A DNA stretch of 64,000 nt from Sphingomonas leidyi. Lineage in GTDB: Bacteria > Pseudomonadota > Alphaproteobacteria > Sphingomonadales > Sphingomonadaceae. Each line of letters begins with the position of its first letter. Within the stretch, counting starts at the first letter, position 1. Positions 1 through 7,963 of the stretch are shown in pieces. Below the pieces are notes generated by a model. It had not been told where the DNA came from. It worked only from the letters and a program-made list of their open reading frames with translations, and did no database searches. The stretch covers positions 620,001 to 684,000 of the forward strand of contig NZ_JAASQV010000002.1 of NCBI RefSeq assembly GCF_011761945.1. The letters are read 5' to 3'. Position numbers and translations under genes: made by a program.

Positions 1-27
1 GAGAGGACGGTCTTCGGGTAAAGGCCG

Positions 28-116
28 CTCCCTCCCTACGCCGGTCTCAACCGGATCAGGTTCAGCGGGTCGAAGGCTGCAGCCTTCCTCTCAAGCGCGC
101 ATCAGCGCTCCCCCGG
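28..116 (-). promoter_or_regulatory. TPP riboswitch (THI box)
   Basis: Read on the minus strand the stretch shows the conserved thiamine-pyrophosphate aptamer blocks in order: GGGGGAGCG, then UUGAGAGG (usual form CUGAGAGG), then ACCCGCUGAACCUGAUCC and ACCGGCGUAGGGAGG. The Watson-Crick arms GAAGGCUGCAGCCUUC between the first and second halves give the variable stem. TPP riboswitches lie in the leaders of thiamine biosynthesis or transport genes and switch them off when TPP is abundant. The controlled gene would start to the left of base 1, so it is not visible; thiC is a common partner in this group, but that is inference. Confidence 0.93.
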
Positions 117-161
117 GGATGGCCGGACTCTTAGGCGCTCGGGCGCGCCAGGTCCAGCGGC

Positions 162-1010
162 TCAGAAACTATAGGCGAGACCGGCCGCGCCCAGCCACTG
201 GCCGCGCGCTCCGGCGGTGCGGACGATCGGCGAATCGCCGAAATCGCCGATCAGCCTGCGATAGGTGCCGCCCGCGAAGAGCTGGAGGCCATGCGTCAGG
301 TCGCCGTTGAGCGACACCGCGCCGCCCAGGCCCGCGGTCCAGTCCTTCCAGCCGCCCCTGGGGTTCCACACGGCCAGGCCGCTGGCGGCCGAGCCGGCCG
401 GGGTCACGCCGAAATAGGTGGTGGCATAGCCCTTCTCCACCCGTGTCGCAGAGAGGAACAGCCCGACCATCGCCTTGCGGCTGAGCGGGGTCATGTAGGT
501 GATCGACGGGTTGAACACGCCCGCCTTGGACACGCCGGCTACGTCATGGCGATAGGAAGCGCGAAAGGCGATCCGGTCGTAATCGCTGGTGAACACCCCG
601 GTCTTGGCGACGCCGACAAAGCCGCCGACCTCGATCGCCGCGTCGAGCTTGCCGAGCGCCCGGATCCGCGGATCCGCGATGGCCCCGATGCTGGTGCGAT
701 TGAAATTGACGTTGACCGTGGGACCGGCCTGGAAATCGAGGCCGCTGGCCGAGCGATCGGGGATCAGGTCTATGCTCAGCCGGGTGCCCGCGAGTTCGAA
801 GCCGAACCCGGAAAGCTTGCCGATGGCGAACGGCACGGGCGCGAAGCGATAGTCGTTCGAGCCTTCGTAATCGGGCAGCACCGCCGCGCCGACGCCGATC
901 ATCGCGAAATCGCCCTTCGCGCGCGGGGCGGGTGGAGCCTCGTCCTGCGCGGCGGCGGGGACGGCGACGAGACACAGCGCCGCGAAGGGCGCGACAGAGT
1001 GGATACGCAT
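162..1010 (-). CDS. MipA/OmpV family outer membrane protein
   Basis: This 282-residue protein has a signal peptide (MRIHSVAPFAALCLVAVPAAAQ) followed by a beta-rich body ending in the aromatic AGLAYSF, as expected for an outer-membrane barrel whose last residue is Phe. The pattern, including a GVGAAVLPDYEGSNDYRF segment near residue 40, fits the MipA/OmpV family (scaffold or porin-like proteins). The open frame runs further upstream to 1196, but the start at 1010 is chosen because it gives a clean signal peptide and the upstream part overlaps the next gene in another frame. It lies 73 bases downstream of the hydroxylase-family gene on the same strand. Substrate is unknown. Confidence 0.85.
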   Translation of the reverse strand: MRIHSVAPFAALCLVAVPAAAQDEAPPAPRAKGDFAMIGVGAAVLPDYEGSNDYRFAPVPFAIGKLSGFGFELAGTRLSIDLIPDRSASGLDFQAGPTVNVNFNRTSIGAIADPRIRALGKLDAAIEVGGFVGVAKTGVFTSDYDRIAFRASYRHDVAGVSKAGVFNPSITYMTPLSRKAMVGLFLSATRVEKGYATTYFGVTPAGSAASGLAVWNPRGGWKDWTAGLGGAVSLNGDLTHGLQLFAGGTYRRLIGDFGDSPIVRTAGARGQWLGAAGLAYSF

Positions 1011-1083
1011 GAACTGGGTTTCCCGAATGTTGCAGCTGCGAAACGCAGCCTGCGCAAACCCGGTTCCTGCGATCGGCAGCGAA

Positions 1084-1827
1084 TCAGGACCGGTTGGGGC
1101 CTTCGGGCGGCGCGAAGCCGCCGAGCCCGGCATCGGTGCCGCACAGCCGGTCCCAATGGCGGAAATAGAGGCCGAAATTGCAGTGATAGCGCTCATGGTG
1201 GCGCTGGTGATGGCTGGCGGTGATCAGCCAGGCGCCGAGCGGCCCGCGCCAGACCCAGCGCGGCCAGACCTCCCAGCCCATATGGTTGGTGACGCCCATC
1301 ACCGTCATGATCGCCAGCACCAGCCCCAACGCGCCGACATGGATGGGGATCAGGAAGACGAGGCCGGGAATCACCACCGCGCCGGTGATCGCCTCGAACG
1401 GATGGAAACTCATCGCCGCCCAGGCGGTGGGCGGGCGACTGGCGTGATGGACGATATGCATGCGGCGGAAGAGCGCCGGCCGGTGCATCCAGCGGTGCGT
1501 CCAGTAGAACCAGGCATCGTGCGCGAGCAGATAGAGCAGCACCGCGACGGGGAGATACCAGAGCGGGAAGGCATGGGCATCGGCATAGATCCGCGTCCAG
1601 CCGCGATGGGCCCAGCCCCAGGCGACGATGCCGGCCGGCACGCCATAGATCGCCGCGGAGGCGAGGCTCCAGCCGATCTCGCGGCGGATCTGGCGATCGA
1701 GCCCGCGATACAGGCCGGGATGCCGCAGCCGGGTCGCCAGCGCGAAGCCCCCGCTCGCCAGCAGATAGCGGACGCCGACGATCGCCGTCATCGCGAGCGC
1801 GGAGAGGAAGATGGCAAGCGTCACCAC
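1084..1827 (-). CDS. Fatty acid hydroxylase / sterol desaturase family membrane protein
   Basis: The protein (about 247 residues) carries the histidine clusters of the membrane di-iron hydroxylase superfamily: HDAWFYWTHRWMH at about 103-115, HIVHH at 124-128 and HHQRHHE at 206-212, with hydrophobic segments between. Members hydroxylate or desaturate lipids, sterols or carotenoids. It is longer than typical CrtZ carotenoid hydroxylases and does not look like one, so the substrate is open. The start is uncertain: tandem GTG codons at 1827 and 1824 precede the first membrane segment, while the open frame extends to 1947 with unconvincing sequence. It is divergent from glnK. Confidence 0.82.
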   Translation of the reverse strand: MVTLAIFLSALAMTAIVGVRYLLASGGFALATRLRHPGLYRGLDRQIRREIGWSLASAAIYGVPAGIVAWGWAHRGWTRIYADAHAFPLWYLPVAVLLYLLAHDAWFYWTHRWMHRPALFRRMHIVHHASRPPTAWAAMSFHPFEAITGAVVIPGLVFLIPIHVGALGLVLAIMTVMGVTNHMGWEVWPRWVWRGPLGAWLITASHHQRHHERYHCNFGLYFRHWDRLCGTDAGLGGFAPPEGPNRS

Positions 1828-1992
1828 GCCGCCATAGCCGATCCCGCACGGCGCCGCATCCGGCGACGCCCGCGCGCCGGCCCGCGGGATCGAACCGGTC
1901 TCGCAACAAATTCTGCCCGTTTTTTGGGCATCCTTTCGCATCTGCACAAAAATCTACCGCGGCGTAACATTTGATTGCGCGGGAATCGCACG

Positions 1993-2006
1993 GAATCGCG
2001 CGATTC
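1993..2006. promoter_or_regulatory. 14-base perfect palindrome upstream of the glnK promoter
   Basis: GAATCGCGCGATTC is a perfect palindrome that ends eight bases before the -24 element of the glnK sigma-54 promoter. A second GGAATCGCA copy of the half-site lies just upstream at about 1982-1990. It could be a regulator site, but NtrC sites are normally further upstream and have a different consensus, so the binding protein is not assigned. Confidence 0.35.
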
Positions 2007-2013
2007 TTGCCTC

Positions 2014-2029
2014 TGGCACGCCCCTTGCT
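2014..2029 (+). promoter_or_regulatory. Sigma-54 (RpoN) promoter of glnK-amtB
   Basis: TGGCACGCCCCTTGCT matches the -24/-12 consensus TGGCACG-N4-TTGCW at every defined position. It is 38 bases upstream of the glnK start, which leaves a normal leader. This predicts transcription under nitrogen limitation through NtrC and RpoN, the known control of glnK-amtB operons. Confidence 0.93.
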
Positions 2030-2067
2030 CCTGCATCCCCCGGGATAACCGCCAACGAGGGGGCGAC

Positions 2068-2406
2068 ATGAAACTCATCATCGCCATCATAAAACCGTTC
2101 AAGCTGGACGAGGTCCGCGAGGCGCTCACGGGCGTGGGAGTCGCGGGCATGACCGTGTCGGAGGTCAAGGGGTTCGGCCGCCAGAAGGGCCAGACCGAAA
2201 TCTACCGCGGCGCGGAATACAGCACCAACATGGTGCCCAAGATCAAGATCGAGGTCGTGGTGGGCGCCGACCTGGCCGACCGCGCCGTCGAAGCGATCCA
2301 GGCCGCCGCCAGCACCGGCGCGATCGGCGATGGCAAGATTTTCGTCCTCGATGTCGGCCAGGCCGTGCGCATCCGCACGGGCGAGACCGACGAGACGGCG
2401 TTGTGA
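2068..2406 (+). CDS. glnK: PII nitrogen regulatory protein GlnK
   Basis: The 112-residue protein is a complete PII trimer subunit. It starts MKLIIAIIKPFKLDEVREAL and carries the T-loop EIYRGAEY with Tyr51, the residue that is uridylylated when nitrogen is short. PII proteins sense ATP/ADP and 2-oxoglutarate; GlnK plugs the AmtB channel when ammonium returns. The ATG at 2068 follows the purine-rich AACGAGGGGGCGAC. The gene is 14 bases from amtB and shares the sigma-54 promoter, which argues for GlnK rather than GlnB. Confidence 0.95.
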   Translation: MKLIIAIIKPFKLDEVREALTGVGVAGMTVSEVKGFGRQKGQTEIYRGAEYSTNMVPKIKIEVVVGADLADRAVEAIQAAASTGAIGDGKIFVLDVGQAVRIRTGETDETAL

Positions 2407-2420
2407 AGATGGGGGTCCAG

Positions 2421-3848
<1,428 letters not shown>

Positions 3849-3855
3849 CGAGATC

Positions 3856-3890
3856 GGGCGCCGCGCGCATCTCTCCTGCGCGCGGCGCCC
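3856..3890 (+). terminator. Strong G+C hairpin after amtB
   Basis: GGGCGCCGCGCGC and GCGCGCGGCGCCC form a perfect 13-pair stem around a 9-base loop, beginning eight bases after the amtB stop codon. There is no U-run behind it, so it may stabilise the transcript end rather than terminate by itself. Confidence 0.6.
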
Positions 3891-3917
3891 AACCGAGGTT
3901 CCTCCTGCGGACGACTT

Positions 3918-3949
3918 GGGCCGGTGGTCTCGACCATCGGCCCTTTTTT
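3918..3949 (+). terminator. Rho-independent terminator of glnK-amtB
   Basis: GGGCCGGTGGT pairs with ACCATCGGCCC (one G-U pair) around a 3-4-base loop, followed directly by TTTTTT. The U-run on the plus strand makes it the terminator of glnK-amtB. The minus-strand small gene ends on its far side, so the genes converge here. Confidence 0.88.
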
Positions 3950-4139
3950 ACCGGCTGTTTCGCGGCAATTCGATCCTGGCGGTGAACGAACCGATCGGCG
4001 TCGAGAGGACAAGCAACATGCAGAGCGTGGCCAGCACTGCCATGGGATAGTTGCGACGGCGCACATCGCGGATCGCCTGTCCTGCGCAGAAGACGGCCAT
4101 GAGGAGCACGGTCCAGAAGAGCCGCTCCGACGGCTCCAT
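3948..4139 (-). CDS. Small two-helix membrane protein, unknown
   Basis: The 63-residue product begins MEPSERLFWTVLLMAVF and has two hydrophobic segments (about 7-24 and 31-50) separated by a basic hinge DVRRRNYP, so it probably sits in the inner membrane. Its ATG overlaps the stop codon of the GMC oxidoreductase (TGATG), which suggests translational coupling. I do not recognise a family. It could be an accessory of the oxidoreductase, but only the position supports that. Confidence 0.55.
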   Translation of the reverse strand: MEPSERLFWTVLLMAVFCAGQAIRDVRRRNYPMAVLATLCMLLVLSTPIGSFTARIELPRNSR

Positions 4140-5716
4140 CAGCCCAGATCCTCCTCGATGAACCGGGCGCAGCGCTCGCCGATCACGATGGTCGGCGCGT
4201 TGGTGTTGCCGCCGATCAGGCGCGGCATGATCGAGGCATCGGCGATGTAGAGCCCCTCCACCCCGCGCAGCTTGAGCCGCGGCGTCACCACCGCGCCTTC
4301 GTCCGAGCCCATGCGGGCGGTGCCGACGGGGTGGTAGATCGTGTCCGCCCGCGCGCGGATCAGCCGCTCGAGCGCGGCATCGTCGGCCAGGTCGATCGGA
4401 TAGCGGTCGCGGCCCTTATACTGGGCCAGCTGCGGCGCCTCGAGGATGCGGTACATCATCCGCACGCCCTGCTTGAGCCGTTCCAGGTCGCGCGGGTCGC
4501 CGAGGAAATCGGGATCGATCAGCGGCGCCACGCGCGGGTCGAGCGATTGGAGGCGAACGGTGCCGCGGCTCTCGGGCCGCAGCACGCAGGCATGGCAGCT
4601 GAAGCCGTGCCCCTGCACCGGCGTACGGCCATGATCCTCGACGATCGCGATCAGGAAATGGAGCTGGATGTCGGGCCGCGCCAGCGCCGGATCGCTGCGG
4701 AGAAAGGCGCCGGCCTCGGCATAGGGGCTCGTCATGCCGCCCTTGCGCGTGAGCATCCAGCGCGCCATCGATCCCAGCGACTTCAACGTGCCCATGCCCG
4801 AGCGGCCGAGGAAATAGCTGCCCGGCGTCTCGAACGCGGCGACATAGTCGAGATGGTCCTGGAGATTGCCGCCCACCGCCGGCCGGTCGATCCGCACCGA
4901 CAGACCCATCTCGCGCAGATGCTCGCCCGGGCCGATGCCGGAGAGCATCAGCAGCTGCGGCGTCTGGAAGGCGCCGGCGGCGAGCACCACCGCCCGGCGC
5001 GCCCGGATCTCGCGGGCCACGCCGTCGCGCTGATAGGCGACGCCCCAGACCCGGCCGTCCTCGAACAGCACGCGCTCCACGCTGGCCTCGGTGATGATCT
5101 CTAGGCTCTCGCGACGCTCGAGATAGGCGCGCGCGGCGGTCCAGCGCTCGCCGCTGCGCTGCGTCACCTGATAGAGGCCGGCGCCCGACTGGTGCGCGCC
5201 GTTGAAATCGTCGTTGCGCGGGATCTGCAGCGCGCCCGCGGCCTCGACGAACGCCTCGCTGCCGCCATGGGCATAGAGCTGGTCGCTCACCCAGAGCGGG
5301 CCGCTGTCGCCGTGGAAGGCATCGGCGCCGCGGACATTGCGTTCGGAGCGGCGGAACCAGGGAAGCATCTCGTCCCAGCCCCAGCCGGGGCAGCCGAGAT
5401 CGCGCCACTCGTCATAGTCCCTGGCATGGCCGCGGACATAGAGCATCGCGTTGATCGCGCTCGACCCGCCCAGCCCCTTGCCCCGGGGCTGATAGCCGCG
5501 CCGGCCGTTCAGCCCGCGCTGCGGCACCGTCTCGAACGCCCAGTTGGTCGCCGGCCCCTGGAACGGCAGCATGCCGGGCATGCGCGTCTTGATGCCGGTG
5601 TTGCGGCCACCGGCCTCCAGCACCGCGACGCTGTACTTGCCGCCTTCGCTCAGGCGGCCTGCGACGGCGCTCCCGCCCGATCCTCCACCGATGACGACGA
5701 TGTCGGCTGCTTCCAC
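4139..5716 (-). CDS. GMC family FAD oxidoreductase (choline dehydrogenase-like)
   Basis: This 525-residue flavoenzyme has the N-terminal dinucleotide fold IVVIGGGSGGSAVAGRL (6-22), the GMC signature RGKGLGGSSAINAMLYVRG near 78-96, and the C-terminal HPVGTARMG with the catalytic His near 462 plus GGNTNAPT near 502-509. GMC enzymes oxidise alcohols such as choline, aryl or alkyl alcohols. Full length and all key motifs are present. It follows a membrane hydroxylase gene and overlaps its last 67 bases, which might mean that it oxidises the hydroxylated product, but this is inference. Choline is not assured as the substrate. Confidence 0.9.
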   Translation of the reverse strand: MEAADIVVIGGGSGGSAVAGRLSEGGKYSVAVLEAGGRNTGIKTRMPGMLPFQGPATNWAFETVPQRGLNGRRGYQPRGKGLGGSSAINAMLYVRGHARDYDEWRDLGCPGWGWDEMLPWFRRSERNVRGADAFHGDSGPLWVSDQLYAHGGSEAFVEAAGALQIPRNDDFNGAHQSGAGLYQVTQRSGERWTAARAYLERRESLEIITEASVERVLFEDGRVWGVAYQRDGVAREIRARRAVVLAAGAFQTPQLLMLSGIGPGEHLREMGLSVRIDRPAVGGNLQDHLDYVAAFETPGSYFLGRSGMGTLKSLGSMARWMLTRKGGMTSPYAEAGAFLRSDPALARPDIQLHFLIAIVEDHGRTPVQGHGFSCHACVLRPESRGTVRLQSLDPRVAPLIDPDFLGDPRDLERLKQGVRMMYRILEAPQLAQYKGRDRYPIDLADDAALERLIRARADTIYHPVGTARMGSDEGAVVTPRLKLRGVEGLYIADASIMPRLIGGNTNAPTIVIGERCARFIEEDLG

Positions 5717-6621
5717 GCGATCCCCCGCTGCTCTCGCGCCTCCCAGCGCGCCTTGATGGTCTCGGATGTATCGCGGCTGCCGTCATGGCTCCAGCCCGGC
5801 GGCGCGATCATGTACAGGATTCGGGACTTCAGGTCCGGCGCGGCCCACACGTCCTTCGCGATGCCCACCCATTCGTGGAAGGCGGCCCAGAACAGGTTGA
5901 AGCTGCCAAGATCCTTGACGATGCCGTAGCGCGGCCGCTCGTCGTCGCGCTCCGCCTCGAACGTGCCGAGCAGCCTGTCCCAGACGATGAAGACGCCGGC
6001 ATAGTTCCTGTCGAGATAGCGCGGATTGGTGGCGTGATGCACGCGGTGGTGCGACGGGGTGTTCATCACCGCCTCGAACCAGCGCGGCATCCGGCCGATC
6101 GTCTCGGTATGGATCCAGAACTGGTAGATCAGGTTCAGCCCGGCGCAGAAGAAGATCATCAGCGGATGGAAGCCGATCAGGAACAGCGGCAGGCGGAACA
6201 GGAAGCTCAGGCTGACAAAGCCGGTCCAGGTCTGCCGCAGCGCGGTCGACAGATTATAGTGCTGGCTGGAATGGTGGATGACGTGGCTCGCCCAGAACCA
6301 GCGGACGCGGTGCCCGGTGCGGTGCGCGAAATAATAAGCGAGATCGTCGAGCACGAAGGCGACCGGGAACCAATACCAGGCGAAGCCGATGGTGAAGAAG
6401 CGGAACTGGTAGACCCACATCGAAATGGCGAAGACCAGCCCGGCGGTGAGCGCGCTGGATACCGTGCTGCCGAAGCCGAGCAACAGCGAGGTGAGCGTGT
6501 CGCGGGGGCAATAGCGCTGCCGGTCGCGCGTCCGGGCGATCAGCATCTCGACGACGATCAGCGCCACGAAACCGGGGATGGCATAGTTCACCGGATCGAA
6601 GAGCAGGGGCATCTCGGGCAT
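5650..6621 (-). CDS. Fatty acid hydroxylase / sterol desaturase family protein
   Basis: The 323-residue membrane protein carries the di-iron histidine clusters HRTGH (100-104), HVIHH (113-117), an isolated HTE near 171 and HHRVHH (191-196), with hydrophobic helices at about 15-30, 45-70 and 135-165. It is closer to the longer sterol-desaturase group than to CrtZ. The last 22 residues (GIAWKQPTSSSSVEDRAGAP and a few more) are encoded within the start of the GMC gene in another reading frame, an unusually long 67-base overlap. Substrate is unknown. It starts 66 bases after the end of the recQ-led operon and may be read from it. Confidence 0.87.
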   Translation of the reverse strand: MPEMPLLFDPVNYAIPGFVALIVVEMLIARTRDRQRYCPRDTLTSLLLGFGSTVSSALTAGLVFAISMWVYQFRFFTIGFAWYWFPVAFVLDDLAYYFAHRTGHRVRWFWASHVIHHSSQHYNLSTALRQTWTGFVSLSFLFRLPLFLIGFHPLMIFFCAGLNLIYQFWIHTETIGRMPRWFEAVMNTPSHHRVHHATNPRYLDRNYAGVFIVWDRLLGTFEAERDDERPRYGIVKDLGSFNLFWAAFHEWVGIAKDVWAAPDLKSRILYMIAPPGWSHDGSRDTSETIKARWEAREQRGIAWKQPTSSSSVEDRAGAPSQAA

Positions 6622-6687
6622 CGGCCTTGCTTACCGCAATGTCAGTAGCGAGTCACGCCGCGCTGCGGCATCGGCGCGCGCATCGGA

Positions 6688-7047
6688 TCATAGCGCCGTC
6701 ACGCCCTTGAGCACCACCGTGCCGAAGCGCGCATCGCCGCTGTCGATCGCAAGGCCCCCGGATGCCGGCGCGGTGACGAACGGCGCCCGCAGGTGCCGCG
6801 CCGCGATGCGCGCGCCATGGACCTTGAGCAGCGCCGCATCGGCCGCGCCGCCGTGCACCAGCGCGGCCCTGCCGTCGCTGCCGAGCGCCACCGCGCCGCC
6901 CTCGAAGCCGGAGATCATCGCTTCGGCGGCCGCGCGCGCTTCCTCGGCGCTGCCGATGCGCGCGCCGCCGAGCCCGAGCAGCCGGGCAAGCAGCGCGAGC
7001 ACCAGCACGGCGACGATCGAGCCGCCGAAGATGGCGAGCTTGCTCAC
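6688..7047 (-). CDS. Small single-helix membrane protein, unknown
   Basis: The 119-residue product starts MSKLAIFGGSIVAVLVLALL, one membrane helix (about 5-27), followed by an Ala-rich soluble domain. Its ATG overlaps the stop of the phosphatase-like gene (ATGA), so it is the last member of the recQ operon. No family is recognised. The soluble part is low in complexity and may face the periplasm. Confidence 0.6.
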   Translation of the reverse strand: MSKLAIFGGSIVAVLVLALLARLLGLGGARIGSAEEARAAAEAMISGFEGGAVALGSDGRAALVHGGAADAALLKVHGARIAARHLRAPFVTAPASGGLAIDSGDARFGTVVLKGVTAL

Positions 7048-7478
7048 GCCCGGCCGGAAAGCTGGTCCAGCAACGGACGGATGCCCGATATGTCATAGCC
7101 GGCCTGGGCTGCCTTGGCGGTGATCTCGGCCGGATCGCCGCCGCGCGCCGCCTCGGCCAGCGCCCAGAGGTTGCACGAGCGCGTGCCCGAGCGGCAATAG
7201 GCGAGCACCGGCCCCTTGGCCTCCGCCAACGCCGCGGCCATCGCCTCGACCTGGGCGGAGGAGAAGCCGGCATGGGTGACCGGAATCGCGGCATAGCCGA
7301 GCCCGGCCGCCTCGGCGGCGGCGCGGATCGCCTCGCCCTCGGGCTGGCCCATCTCCTCTTCGTCGGGGCGATTGTTGATCACATAGGAAAAGCCCTGTTC
7401 GGCGAGGAGGGCGATGTCCTCGGGCGCGATCTGGGGGGCGACCGAGATGCTGTCGTCGACGCGGCGCGGGCTGGTCAT
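7044..7478 (-). CDS. TIGR01244 family (DUF442) phosphatase/sulfurtransferase-like protein
   Basis: The 144-residue protein has the DUF442 layout: ISVAPQIAPEDIALLAEQGF (11-30), INNRPDEE, and an active-site loop YCRSGTRS with the nucleophile Cys95. The family has a dual-specificity-phosphatase fold with a rhodanese-like loop; some members are fused to persulfide dioxygenases (Blh). No such partner is present here. It overlaps the lipoprotein gene upstream and the membrane protein downstream by ATGA, so all are co-translated. Confidence 0.85.
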   Translation of the reverse strand: MTSPRRVDDSISVAPQIAPEDIALLAEQGFSYVINNRPDEEEMGQPEGEAIRAAAEAAGLGYAAIPVTHAGFSSAQVEAMAAALAEAKGPVLAYCRSGTRSCNLWALAEAARGGDPAEITAKAAQAGYDISGIRPLLDQLSGRA

Positions 7479-7963
7479 TGATTCTCCACTTTCCGGGTTT
7501 CCGTGATCGGCTGGTTGGCGGCCCAGGCGGCGATCCGGCGCTCGGCCGCGGTGATGCCCTTGAGCACCTCCTCGGTGGCGGGATTCTGGCAGCCCATGTC
7601 ATAGGTCAGGCTGGCATCGTCCCAGCGGACCGTTCCGTAAAATTGATCGGTGATGCGGTCGCCGCAGTCGAGCTCGCTCTCTGCCTGCGCCTCGCCCAGG
7701 GCGAGCAGCCCGCGGATCTCGGCGAAGCCGGCGCCGCCGGCGGAGAAGCGCCGCGTCACCAGCCGCTCGGGCTTGTACGCATCGGGCTCGGCCAGGGTGT
7801 AGGTGCCCTTGCCCGCCCCGTCGATCGTCCAGCGCGAGACCAGGTGGCCCCAGCTGTTGCGGTCCATCGCGATGATCGAAGGCACGGGCATGGTCGGGAC
7901 CCGCGCGCGCTGCGGCGCGCAGGCGGCGAGCAGGACCAGGGTGGCGAGCAGGATCGTCCTCAT
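7475..7963 (-). CDS. Putative lipoprotein, unknown function
   Basis: The 162-residue product starts MRTILLATLVLLAAC, a type II signal with lipobox Leu-Ala-Ala-Cys15, then a domain with Cys pairs (ELDCGDRITD and DMGCQNPA) that could form a disulfide in the periplasm. It is joined by ATGA overlaps to recQ upstream and the DUF442 gene downstream. I do not recognise the family. Confidence 0.75.
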   Translation of the reverse strand: MRTILLATLVLLAACAPQRARVPTMPVPSIIAMDRNSWGHLVSRWTIDGAGKGTYTLAEPDAYKPERLVTRRFSAGGAGFAEIRGLLALGEAQAESELDCGDRITDQFYGTVRWDDASLTYDMGCQNPATEEVLKGITAAERRIAAWAANQPITETRKVENQ

